From: JADFXI01 sp963784135
Lineage (GTDB): Bacteria; Nitrospirota; Thermodesulfovibrionia; Thermodesulfovibrionales; Dissulfurispiraceae
Direction of reading: 5' to 3'
Length of the DNA: 64,000 nucleotides
NCBI GenBank assembly: GCA_963784135.1
Contig: CAWAQG010000012.1
Coordinates: 124,001-188,000 of the forward strand
The notes under the pieces were generated by a model that was not told the DNA's origin, made no database searches, and saw nothing but the letters and a program-made list of their open reading frames with translations. Shown here in pieces: positions 52,375-60,328 of the stretch. Position numbers and translations under genes: made by a program. Positions within the stretch are counted from its first letter, which is position 1. Every line of letters begins with the position of its first letter.

Positions 52375-55194
52375 GTGCTGGATCTTATAATATTGATTGC
52401 TATATGCCTGCTCTTTTTTCTGCCGGCATTCCGGAGTGCAGGCAGGAGACAATACGGCAGGGCTGCCTTCTTAGCTCTTGCAGGGGTTTTTGTCTATAAG
52501 GGGATATACCTTGGCGAGAATATCTATACGGACTTTCTATGGTTTCAGGAGGTCGGCTACACGCAGCGCTTCTGGAAGTTGGTGCTTCTAAAAGCAGCGC
52601 TATTCTCCCTGGGCGGTTTGTTTGCTGCCATAATGGGTTTTATTACGGTACTGACATGGAATTACTATTTTAAGAAGGCAAAGCCTGAGTTTGTCCGGCA
52701 TCCCAATCGCGTCCTTCTGATAAAGGCAGGCATACTTGCCCAGTTTTTTGCTTTTATTGTGTTTGGATTAGGGGTTTCAGCTTACTGGAACGAACTGCTG
52801 CTGTACCAAAATGCGACGCCATTTGGGAAAACAGAGCCGGTCTTCAATACGGACATAGGGTTTTATATTTTTACGCTGCCGTTCATTAAGGTCCTGGCCG
52901 GCTTTGCGGAAACTGTCTTTTTATACACCGTAATCCTGACTATAGGTTTGTATTTTCTTGAAGGAGTGCTGTTCAGGGATGTTTCTGAAATATTTGAGCA
53001 GTATGGAAACATCAGAAGGATCTCACTGCGGTCTCTGTTGGACCCTTTTATTCACAGGCTGATAACCCACCTCTCCTTACTGTCCGTTGCGGGCGCCCTC
53101 ATCATCATGGTAAATACCCTGGTAAGCCGGTGGGAGTTGCTCTATTCGCATCGCGGGGTTGTCTATGGGGCGGGGTGGACCGACCTGAATGTGCAACTGC
53201 CGGCGTACAATGTGATGCTTGCAGTCCTCGGCATTTGTGCGGTCGCATTTTTGATTTCTGCCTTTGCGAAATCAACGCAGAGGACTATATCTACTTTTAG
53301 TATCGGCGTAGCTTTGTTCCTTGTTGTGAAAATCTTCGGCGTCGGCATTATTCCGGAGGTCCTGCAGCATTTCAGAGTGTCCCCCAACGAACTCCCTCTT
53401 GAAACCCCCTACCTGGAAAGGAATATCGCGTTTACAAGAGACGCTTATGGACTGAATCAGATTGCAGAGATAAACTACCCGGTCAACACGTCGGTCGGGC
53501 CTATTTCAAAAGATGACAAAGCTATTGTCGATAGTATCAGGCTTTGGGACCCCAAGATTCTGGAAGCGGCAAACAATCAGAACCAGGCCTTGCGTCTCTA
53601 TTACTATTTTTCAGACGTTGCGGTAGACAGATATGTCCTGAACGGAAAACTTGCTCAACTTATGCTGTCCCTCCGCGAACTCAATGTCGACCGGCTTGCC
53701 CCTCAGTCCAAGACATGGCAGAACCTGAGACTGGTCTACACGCACGGCTATGGCGCTGTTGCTGCGCCTGTCAACAGGTTTGCGCCGGAAGGGCTTCCTG
53801 ATTACCTGCTGAAAGATATACCGCCGGCAACATCATATCCTGAGCTGAAGCTTGACCAGCCAAGGATTTATTTCGGCTCGGAGACCTTTAACCTGATATA
53901 TGTAAACACCAGGGTCAAAGAATTCGATTATCCGAAAGGTGATACAAACGCGGAATATAACTATGCCGGCAAGGGCGGGATAAAGCTCGATACGTTACTC
54001 AAGAAGCTGGCTTTTGCCCTGCGCTTTGAAGGCATCAGGATGTTCACTACCCAGGAACTGACCCCTGAAAGCCGCCTGATGTTCCGCAGGGACATACGTT
54101 CAAGGGTCCAGGAGATTGCTCCGTTTCTCAGCTATGATTCGGACAGTTACTATGTCGTAGCTGACGGCAGGATATATTTCATATGGGACGCCTACACAAC
54201 GGCATATACCTATCCGTATTCCCAGCCGTTATCTAACGACAGGATGAACTACATCCGCAATTCCATTAAAGTGGTTGTGGACGCTTACAACGGGACGGTA
54301 TCTTTTTATATCGCCGACAAGACAGACCCGATTGCCAAAGCTTATGCAAAGGCATTTCCGGGAATGTTCCTGGATATAGCAGAAATGCCTGCATCGCTCA
54401 GGCAGCACATCAGGTACCCTGAGGACCTGTTGAGCATCCAAAGTTCAATATACACGACCTATCACATGAACAATACCCATGTCTTTTATAACCGTGAAGA
54501 TGCATGGGAGGTGTCGCGCGCCGCGACAAAGGCCGAAGAAGCGCCGCATGTGGCGCCTTACTACCTGATATCGCGCCTGCCTGACAGCGAAACGGAAGAA
54601 TTCGTGCTTGCCCTGCCGTTTTCTCCTTATTCCGGCGATAAAGCCAATCCGCGAAACAATATGGTCGCCCTTCTCATAGCAAGATGTGACGGCGATAAAT
54701 ATGGCAAGCTCATGCTTTACAAGTTCCCGAAAGACAAACTTGTGTACGGTCCTCTCCAGATAGGCATCAGGATAAACCAGGATGAGGTCATAAGCAAGGA
54801 TTTGACTTTGTGGAACCAACAGGGGTCATCCGTGGTATTCGGGAACCTGTTGGCCATCCCGTTGTCAAACTACAGATTGATGTATGTCCAGCCTATTTAT
54901 CTTCAGGCCTCTGTCGGTAAAATGCCTGAATTGAGAAGAGTGGTAGTTGTATTCGGCGACCAGCTCTCCTATGGCTCCAGCTTCGAAGAGGCCCTGAACA
55001 AGTTCTTTACGGGAGGATACACGCCTCAAGCTGCAAAAGAGACAACAGTTAAAGCTGAAGTCCCCGGCAAAGAATTAATTAAGTCTGCGGTCAGCTATTA
55101 TGATCAATATCGCAGTCTTATGGGACAGGGCAAGTACGCTGAAGCCGGAAAAGCCCTCGAAGAGTTGGGCCGTATACTTGGAAAAATAAAATAA
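52375..55194 (+). CDS. UPF0182 family membrane protein
   Basis: The GTG start at 52,375 follows AGGAGG with 5 nt spacing. The 939-residue protein has seven or so N-terminal helices (to about residue 320), with YTDFLWFQEVGYTQRFWKLV typical of the family, and then a large extracytoplasmic domain. Family landmarks are the ERNIAFTRDAYGL segment, LPDYLLKDIPP, YFGSE near residue 500, and an ISRLPDSETEEFVLALPFSP-type region. The last 80 residues form a helical tail (YYDQYRSLMGQGKYAEAGKA). Function of the family is unknown. It sits alone between two inverted GT-C/TPR genes. Confidence 0.93.
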   Translation: MLDLIILIAICLLFFLPAFRSAGRRQYGRAAFLALAGVFVYKGIYLGENIYTDFLWFQEVGYTQRFWKLVLLKAALFSLGGLFAAIMGFITVLTWNYYFKKAKPEFVRHPNRVLLIKAGILAQFFAFIVFGLGVSAYWNELLLYQNATPFGKTEPVFNTDIGFYIFTLPFIKVLAGFAETVFLYTVILTIGLYFLEGVLFRDVSEIFEQYGNIRRISLRSLLDPFIHRLITHLSLLSVAGALIIMVNTLVSRWELLYSHRGVVYGAGWTDLNVQLPAYNVMLAVLGICAVAFLISAFAKSTQRTISTFSIGVALFLVVKIFGVGIIPEVLQHFRVSPNELPLETPYLERNIAFTRDAYGLNQIAEINYPVNTSVGPISKDDKAIVDSIRLWDPKILEAANNQNQALRLYYYFSDVAVDRYVLNGKLAQLMLSLRELNVDRLAPQSKTWQNLRLVYTHGYGAVAAPVNRFAPEGLPDYLLKDIPPATSYPELKLDQPRIYFGSETFNLIYVNTRVKEFDYPKGDTNAEYNYAGKGGIKLDTLLKKLAFALRFEGIRMFTTQELTPESRLMFRRDIRSRVQEIAPFLSYDSDSYYVVADGRIYFIWDAYTTAYTYPYSQPLSNDRMNYIRNSIKVVVDAYNGTVSFYIADKTDPIAKAYAKAFPGMFLDIAEMPASLRQHIRYPEDLLSIQSSIYTTYHMNNTHVFYNREDAWEVSRAATKAEEAPHVAPYYLISRLPDSETEEFVLALPFSPYSGDKANPRNNMVALLIARCDGDKYGKLMLYKFPKDKLVYGPLQIGIRINQDEVISKDLTLWNQQGSSVVFGNLLAIPLSNYRLMYVQPIYLQASVGKMPELRRVVVVFGDQLSYGSSFEEALNKFFTGGYTPQAAKETTVKAEVPGKELIKSAVSYYDQYRSLMGQGKYAEAGKALEELGRILGKIK

Positions 55195-55250
55195 AATGGC
55201 TATGCACTTGACACCAGCAGCCGTCATTTAAAATAATTTAAACGACCTTT

Positions 55251-57350
55251 TCAGCGTGAAACCTCTCTCAGTAATTGCTGAGCTTTTTGGTCATCGGGCT
55301 TTATCTTTAATCCTGTTATTAATTCCCTGCGCGCGGTTTCCATTTGTCCCATCTTATAGTAGAGAAATCCAAGATGGAAATGAGCATTCGCATTATCAGG
55401 GTCCAATTTAACAGCAATCAGATAGTCCTCCATTGCTTTTTCAGGCATATTGAAAGCCTGATAAAGGAAACCAAGATTATTATAGGCTTCCGCATAATCC
55501 GGTTTCAGCTTAATGGCAATCAGGTAGCTTTCTGCCGCTTTGTCAAGCATGTTATGGTCTCTATATGCATTGCCAAGAGTAAAATAAACACTTGCTTTAG
55601 CAGGAGATTTTCGGGCGGTGTCTTCCCATAACCTTATCGTATCGCCCCACACTTCGTTCCGCAAATAGGTGGCGACCGAAAGAACTCCTATAATAAAGAC
55701 AAGAAATACAACTGAAGGCCGTGAAACTGAAGGCCGTGAGACGTGAGACGTGCTTCCAAAGCACCTACTGTTGGTGAAATGTGAAAAGGACCAAAAGGCC
55801 CCTGTAACGACACTGATAATTATTCCTATTGATGGCAGATACACCCGATACTCATCGATAAGCATGTCCAGCGGGATAATGCTTGATTCGACAGAAAGTG
55901 TAATAAAGAACCACAGTATGCCGAAACCCATCAATCTAAAAGGCCGTGAGTCGCTTAAAGGCCGTGAACCGTGAACCGTGAAACGTGAAACGATTCCGGA
56001 CAAGCCGGAATGACGACAAGACGTCGCAAGTCCTTTTCCATTTCTTGTCATTCCGGCTTGTCCGGAATCGTTCTCTTTAATGGTATCATTTGTCTTTATC
56101 ACCAGATATACTCCCAGTCCAAATAACAAAAACAAAAAGACGAAGGACAGCAATACTTGGGGGTCAAAGAAAGATTTAAACATAGGATAGTCATAATCAA
56201 GGTTCTGATTCACCGGCAGGAACAACAGTCTCAAATATGTGACAATAACTCTAAACTGGGTAAACATATACTCCCCCCGAGAGAGCACTGCGTGACTAAC
56301 ACCAGGTAGTCCGGGCAAATGGTGTTTCCATGGACTTATGGTCCCCTTCAGGTATATAAGCGTCAGGGGGATGATGGTCATGGTAAGAAGAATGGGGACA
56401 AGATAGTAAAGACGTGAAAAAGAACGTGAAACGTGAGACGTGCTTCCAAAGCACCTACTGTTGGTGAAACGTGAAAAGAAGCAGAATTCGTATAACGCAA
56501 TCACAATAGGCAATGTAAAGGCATTTTCCTTTGTCTTCATGGCGAGCACTGCTGAAACTAATGAGATAAGAAAGAACGTGAGACGTGAACCGTGAAACGT
56601 GAAACGTGAAGAGGACCCCCTCCCCTTGAGGGAGGGGTAATCGTCTCTGCTCATCAGCCTTGCCTTTATATACGCGACCAGTGAAAGGAGATAGAAGAAT
56701 GTCACGAGAGATGCGAAGCGCTGGAACACATAAGTCACCGCCTCTGTCTGCAGGGGATGAACTGCAAATATAGCGGCGGAGAAAAAGGCAACCAGCTTAG
56801 GGTCAAGGGGCAAAGGCAAGGGGCAAGGGGCAAGGGATTGGTACTCGCTTTTCAGACTCTGACTGCCGGCTTTTGATTCCTGACCCTTGACCCTTGACCC
56901 TTGACCCTTGAAGTATGTAGTTCTGAATGTCAAGAAAACAAGAAAATACACCAGCACGCTGTTTGCAATATGGATGGCTATATTGACAATGTGGTAGCCC
57001 GCCACGGAGAAGCCATGCGCCTTGTAGTTGAGCGCAAAGGTAAAATATCCAATATAGCGTTCCATAAGATGACCGTAAAGCGCAAATCCTTCAGCATCTG
57101 ACGGGTTGGTGAAATAATGGAGGTCCTTTACAATGGGATTGTCGACAAGATACAAACCTTCATCCCATTGAAACGGAGCATTGAGGGTATTGGAATAGGT
57201 AATGATAATGAGAAAGACCAGGCAGGCGATATGAAACCGTGAATCGTGAATCGTGAATCGTGAATAGAGACTTCTTTCGTTTTTCACGTTTTCACTTTTC
57301 ACATTATTTTTTGCGTCTGTCTCTTTGGTCTTTATTCTTTTACTTTTCAC
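55251..57350 (-). CDS. GT-C/TMTC-like membrane protein with TPRs and repeat-encoded loops (paralogue 3)
   Basis: A close paralogue of 47,544-49,751: FQWDEGLYLVDNPIVKDLHY, HPLQTEAVTYVFQRFASLV, DEYRVYLPSIGI and about three C-terminal TPRs. The first 45 residues are encoded by the 57.3-kb CGTGAA element; a start nearer HIACLVFL is possible. Loops contain GTCAAGG heptamers (KGQGSRVKGQESKAG), CGTGAA words (SSRFTFHGSRL), hairpin units (FTNSRCFGSTSHVSRS, twice) and a REP pair (NDSGQAGMT, RHSGLSGI). Most lie at the same positions as insertions in paralogue 1 but come from different repeat families. No insertion breaks the frame. Sugar transfer from a polyprenyl carrier is the likely role. Confidence 0.82.
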   Translation of the reverse strand: MKSKRIKTKETDAKNNVKSENVKNERSLYSRFTIHDSRFHIACLVFLIIITYSNTLNAPFQWDEGLYLVDNPIVKDLHYFTNPSDAEGFALYGHLMERYIGYFTFALNYKAHGFSVAGYHIVNIAIHIANSVLVYFLVFLTFRTTYFKGQGSRVKGQESKAGSQSLKSEYQSLAPCPLPLPLDPKLVAFFSAAIFAVHPLQTEAVTYVFQRFASLVTFFYLLSLVAYIKARLMSRDDYPSLKGRGSSSRFTFHGSRLTFFLISLVSAVLAMKTKENAFTLPIVIALYEFCFFSRFTNSRCFGSTSHVSRSFSRLYYLVPILLTMTIIPLTLIYLKGTISPWKHHLPGLPGVSHAVLSRGEYMFTQFRVIVTYLRLLFLPVNQNLDYDYPMFKSFFDPQVLLSFVFLFLLFGLGVYLVIKTNDTIKENDSGQAGMTRNGKGLATSCRHSGLSGIVSRFTVHGSRPLSDSRPFRLMGFGILWFFITLSVESSIIPLDMLIDEYRVYLPSIGIIISVVTGAFWSFSHFTNSRCFGSTSHVSRPSVSRPSVVFLVFIIGVLSVATYLRNEVWGDTIRLWEDTARKSPAKASVYFTLGNAYRDHNMLDKAAESYLIAIKLKPDYAEAYNNLGFLYQAFNMPEKAMEDYLIAVKLDPDNANAHFHLGFLYYKMGQMETARRELITGLKIKPDDQKAQQLLREVSR
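55720..55795. repeat. CGTGAA words and GTGCTT hairpin inside paralogue 3
   Basis: GTGAAACTGAAGGCCGTGAG and following words surround the hairpin unit CGTGCTTCCAAAGCACC (about 55,749-55,765) plus TACTGTTGGTG. The same unit is at 48,051 (inverse), 56,439 and, degenerate, at 9,627. Confidence 0.8.
55945..56068. repeat. CGTGAA words and REP pair inside paralogue 3
   Basis: CGTGAAC-CGTGAAA-CGTGAAA words precede ATTCCGGACAAGCCGGAAT (55,993-56,011) and its inverse (56,050-56,068). All translate in frame on the minus strand. Confidence 0.85.
56412..56480. repeat. CGTGAA words and GTGCTT hairpin inside paralogue 3 (second copy)
   Basis: CGTGAAA-CGTGAGA, then CGTGCTTCCAAAGCACCTAC (56,439-56,458) and GTTGGTGAAACGTGAAA. 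It is nearly identical to the copy at 55,720. Confidence 0.85.
56800..56912. repeat. Inverted GTCAAGG heptamer array inside paralogue 3
   Basis: Left arm GGGTCAAGGGGCAAAGGCAA plus GGGGCAA words (56,800-56,834); right arm four CCTTGAC words (56,884-56,910). The arms are inverted around a 50-nt spacer and are translated in frame. Confidence 0.8.
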
Positions 57351-57366
57351 GTCTCACGATTCACGT
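57235..57366. repeat. CGTGAA heptamer inverted-array element (paralogue 3 start)
   Basis: Left arm CCGTGAATCGTGAATCGTGA (57,237-57,256) and right arm CACGTCTCACGATTCACG (57,349-57,366) flank a spacer with GTCTCTTTGGTCTTTATTC. On the minus strand the element encodes the start of paralogue 3 and the stop of the upstream gene. The spacer matches that of the 61.2-kb copy. Confidence 0.88.
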
Positions 57367-57887
57367 TCTTTTTTTGTAATGTACCATAAGGCGGCCGCTC
57401 CTGCTGCGGCGCCCGCGCCTATTCCTATCCCCCATGCGGTACGCATTTTTTTTGCCTTCCGGTCGGCAATTTTTTTATACCGCTCAGCTACTGCTTCGCA
57501 GTACACGTCGTCTTTTTTGCAAAAATTGAAAATGCTCCTGAAAAGTTCAGCGCGTTCCTCTATGACTTCCCGAAGCGAGCTCCAATATTTGACTCTTTCC
57601 ATCCGGCCTTTTTGCTCTCTCAGGTTTTTTTCTTTTTCAATGGTTTTAATAAACGCCTTCAGGAGGGCTTTGTCGGCGCCGCGGTAGAGGGGCAGTTCGG
57701 GATTGTCGATCCGCTGCAATATGGGCCATTGATGGGTTTCCTCCTGTTGAAATACTTCAGATAACGAGCGTTTGCCGAGTTGCAAAAGAATAGTAGATTT
57801 TCGTATAGACCGGTAGAAATTCTCCAGTACGGGACGTTCGAAGCCCGTATCCCTGAAAATCTTTAAGAATTCTTTAAGATTAATCAT
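57354..57887 (-). CDS. Unknown helical protein with C-terminal glycine-zipper membrane segment
   Basis: I do not recognise this 177-residue protein. It is predicted to be mostly helical and charged (e.g. KAFIKTIEKEKNLREQKGRM, EERAELFRSIFNFCKKDD), ending in one membrane segment with GxxxG/AxxxA pattern (WGIGIGAGAAAGAAALWYI) and a short basic tail. The last residues (KERES) and stop codon come from the CGTGAA repeat, so the native C-terminus may be lost. It might be a tail-anchored inner-membrane protein. It lies 3 nt upstream of paralogue 3 on the same strand. Confidence 0.75.
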   Translation of the reverse strand: MINLKEFLKIFRDTGFERPVLENFYRSIRKSTILLQLGKRSLSEVFQQEETHQWPILQRIDNPELPLYRGADKALLKAFIKTIEKEKNLREQKGRMERVKYWSSLREVIEERAELFRSIFNFCKKDDVYCEAVAERYKKIADRKAKKMRTAWGIGIGAGAAAGAAALWYITKKERES

Positions 57888-57931
57888 AATTACATTATAA
57901 CCGATGATAAAAAACCGGTAAATCTTTCGAA

Positions 57932-58442
57932 TTGCATCATCAGAAATCTATTCGAAAGTGAATCGTTGCATCACGAAGGAATCTATTCGAAATAATTTCA
58001 CTTAGCAATACAAAATACGTCATTCCCGCAGTCCTTTAGCGGGAATCCAGGTTTTTTCAGATGCATGCTTATAGTCTTTCATATAAATCATCCCAATTTG
58101 GATTGTCTTTCTCAATAAGGTGTATTTTCCATTCACGCCGCCATCTCTTTATTTGTTTCTCTCTGGTAATGGCTGAATCAGCAGTTTCATGCAGCTCATA
58201 CCAAACAAGGCGATGCACGGTATATTCTTTTGTAAAACCATCTGCAAGGTTATTCTTATGCTCGTAGATGCGTTTGATCAAGTCCGACGTGACACCTGTT
58301 TACAAAGTGCCATTACGCTTGCTGCAAAGAATATAAACATAAAAGCCCTTCATATGTTTCTTTTCCTGGATTCCCGCTAAAGGACTGCGGGAATGACGCA
58401 AGCTTATTATAGATTTTTTTGAATAGATTTTTGGTGATGCAA
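57932..58442 (-). mobile_element. GIY-YIG element, copy C (full length)
   Basis: This 511-bp unit runs from TTGCATCATCAGAAATCTAT at one end to AGATTTTTGGTGATGCAA at the other, inverted with respect to each other. Inside are two inverted ATTCCCGC...GCGGGAAT palindromes (about 58,021-58,046 and 58,370-58,396) flanking the nuclease ORF. It is in opposite orientation to copy B. Confidence 0.82.
58069..58353 (-). pseudogene. GIY-YIG endonuclease, copy C, internal TAA
   Basis: The ORF matches copy B almost completely, with the start MKGFYVYILCSKRNGTL at 58,353. Codon 18 is TAA (58,302-58,300) where copy B has TAT (Tyr of LYTG), which interrupts the GIY-YIG core. The rest (TGVTSDLIKRIYEHKNNLAD through DDLYERL) is intact and includes the Trp lost in copy B. 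The two copies complement each other to a complete consensus of 94 residues. Confidence 0.85.
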
Positions 58443-58457
58443 CGCATCTTTAATAAA

Positions 58458-58532
58458 ATCCCTCCTGACCTCCTTTTGGCAAAGGGAGGGATTTCCCCTC
58501 TTTGACAAAGAGGGGTCAGGGGAGATTTTACG
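58458..58532. repeat. CCCTCC...AGGGG double palindrome
   Basis: ATCCCTCCTGACCTCC with AAAGGGAGGGAT, and TCCCCTCTTTG with CAAAGAGGGGTCAGGGGAGA. It is the same family as the core of the 32.5-kb element. Confidence 0.7.
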
Positions 58533-58612
58533 GTCAATGTATATTCAATTATGGGGTTCTTAATAACTGCCTTCCCCAAATCTTCGTTATTCTGATATAC
58601 TTTGGTAAAAGA

Positions 58613-58692
58613 CAGGTTATAGGCTACGGTCTATAGGTTATGAATAATAACATTATATTACCTATAACCTATAACTCATAACCTATTACCTG
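58613..58692. repeat. Inverted heptamer array, GGTTATA word
   Basis: Left arm GGTTATA-GGCTACG-GTCTATA-GGTTATG (58,615-58,642); right arm read inverted GGTAATA-GGTTATG-AGTTATA-GGTTATA (58,660-58,691). It lies directly upstream of the MNT/HEPN pair. Confidence 0.75.
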
Positions 58693-58705
58693 AATTCAAG
58701 AGTGA

Positions 58706-59041
58706 ATGATCTGCGTTAAAACCATAGAAAAAAGAAGCGAGGAGAAGATTCGCTCCCTTCGCGCCCGTGCAAAAGATCGGGCAAGGGATGTTGCGGAGCT
58801 CCTTAAGACACGGTATGGGGTCAAAAGAGTGATTTTATTCGGCTCCATTGTCCGTGGCCATTATCTCCATGAAAGGACTGATATCGACTTGCTTGTCGAA
58901 GGCTTGAGAGCAGAAGACTTTTTAAGGGCCGGGGCTGATGCCTGGACGGTTTCAGGTCCCTTTGATGTGGACATAATTCCGATGGAACGTGCTGAAAAGT
59001 CAATTGTGAAGGCTGCATTGAGAGACGGTATCGAGCTGTGA
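58706..59041 (+). CDS. mntA: MntA-like minimal nucleotidyltransferase (antitoxin of HEPN/MNT module)
   Basis: The polymerase-beta-like fold shows ILFGSIVRGHYLHERTDIDL (GS-x-D-x-D catalytic motif), and a third Asp in PFDVDIIPM. A basic helix (EEKIRSLRARAKDRARDVAE) precedes the domain. In characterised HEPN/MNT pairs this protein AMPylates and silences the HEPN toxin. The next gene starts within its stop codon (GTGA), as is usual for such pairs. Confidence 0.85.
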   Translation: MICVKTIEKRSEEKIRSLRARAKDRARDVAELLKTRYGVKRVILFGSIVRGHYLHERTDIDLLVEGLRAEDFLRAGADAWTVSGPFDVDIIPMERAEKSIVKAALRDGIEL

Positions 59042-59487
59042 ACGGGCTGAAAGTTCTTAAATCACAGGTTGCCGGTGAGCTTGAGAAAATGCGGAAATTG
59101 CTCGATGAAGCAATGGAAATTCAGAACGGAACGTCGTCCAATGTTGCCATACGGGCAGGCGGATCCGTCTTGCATGATTTTTACACAGGCGCTGAAAATA
59201 TTTTTCATGCAATAGCCGGCGGCATAGATGAAAAAATTCCGACGGGCACGAGCTGGCACGTGGAGCTATTGTACCAGATGTCATTGAACATAGAAGGTGT
59301 CAGGTCGCCGATAATCTGCAGTAGTACAGCGAAAATGCTGGAGGAGTATCTTAGGTTCAGGCATCTTTTCAGGAAGAGGTATGGTTATGATCTCAAATGG
59401 ACTAATATCAAAAATCTTTTAAAGAAGATGCCGGTTCTATATAAAGCCCTGGAGAATGATCTCAACAAAGCCTTTGAGGGCGTATGA
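59038..59487 (+). CDS. hepT: HEPN (HepT-like) ribonuclease toxin
   Basis: The 149-residue all-helical protein has the GAENIFHAIAGGID helix and the C-terminal FRHLFRKRYGYDL segment, which matches the RxxxH-type active-site region of HepT-like HEPN RNases in altered form (R-H-L-F-R-K-R-Y). It starts with GTG overlapping the MNT stop. A toxin-antitoxin role in growth arrest or phage defence is likely by family; function is not shown by sequence. Confidence 0.8.
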   Translation: MNGLKVLKSQVAGELEKMRKLLDEAMEIQNGTSSNVAIRAGGSVLHDFYTGAENIFHAIAGGIDEKIPTGTSWHVELLYQMSLNIEGVRSPIICSSTAKMLEEYLRFRHLFRKRYGYDLKWTNIKNLLKKMPVLYKALENDLNKAFEGV

Positions 59488-59529
59488 ATTTCTGATATAC
59501 TTTTAACATAAACAAACAGGAGGGTTGCC

Positions 59530-60312
59530 ATGCTCGTAATTGCGGAAAATCTGAACATCAGGAACAATTCGTATATGCAGGCAGTCAGGGGTCTTGACAG
59601 GAATGCGATTGGATCTATGGCAAAGGACCTTGCCGGCAGGGGCGCCGACCTTATTAATGTGCAGTGCTCCGCCGACGGTATTGGAGACGAGGAAACACTT
59701 CCCGTAGTGGCGGAAGCTGTTCAGAAGGCATCCGGCCTTCCGCTCTGCCTCGACTCGCGGAATGCTGCGGCGTTGAAAATGGCCCTCGCATTCTGCACGG
59801 AGCCTCCGATAATAAATTATCTTTCGGGCGATGAAGAAAACAGCGATGAAATTCTGTCCCTCGTCAGGGATTCAAAAGCTAACCTCATTCTCAGGGCGTT
59901 GAAAGGGACCGTGCCTGCGACCTATGAGGCGAAGCTCCTTATACTTGAGGAGTTGATAGAGAAGGCAAATGCCGCCGACATCCCTAACGAGCGCCTGTTC
60001 GCCGACCCCTCGCTGATTCATATAGCGGAGGGCATGGGGCAGGAGAACCTTCTTAATGCGCACGAATGCATTATAGCGTTGAACGAACTGGTCGACCCGC
60101 CTATAAACACGATTATATGGCTTTCAAACGTGTCAACAGGACTGAAGCCCGCACTTAAGCCCCATGTGAACTCGGCCCTTCTGTGCTACCTTGCAGGCGC
60201 AGGACTGGATGCCGCGCTGCTTGATGTTACGCAGACGGAGACTATGAAAACAGTCTATATGGTGCGGGCGTTCAGGGATGAAGTAATCTTTTCACCCGCC
60301 GACCTTTCATGA
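59530..60312 (+). CDS. AcsE-like methyltetrahydrofolate-binding (pterin-binding) methyltransferase
   Basis: This 260-residue TIM-barrel protein has the pterin-binding architecture of DHPS and AcsE: MLVIAENLNIRNNSYM at the start, GADLINVQCSADG, LPLCLDSRNAAALKMAL and NTIIWLSNVSTGL with the Asn-Val-Ser of AcsE. Length matches AcsE. The usual partner is a corrinoid iron-sulfur protein, which is not encoded nearby, so a role in the Wood-Ljungdahl pathway or another one-carbon transfer is inferred. AGGAGGG precedes the ATG. Confidence 0.82.
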   Translation: MLVIAENLNIRNNSYMQAVRGLDRNAIGSMAKDLAGRGADLINVQCSADGIGDEETLPVVAEAVQKASGLPLCLDSRNAAALKMALAFCTEPPIINYLSGDEENSDEILSLVRDSKANLILRALKGTVPATYEAKLLILEELIEKANAADIPNERLFADPSLIHIAEGMGQENLLNAHECIIALNELVDPPINTIIWLSNVSTGLKPALKPHVNSALLCYLAGAGLDAALLDVTQTETMKTVYMVRAFRDEVIFSPADLS

Positions 60313-60328
60313 ACTGCCGGAGAATAAT

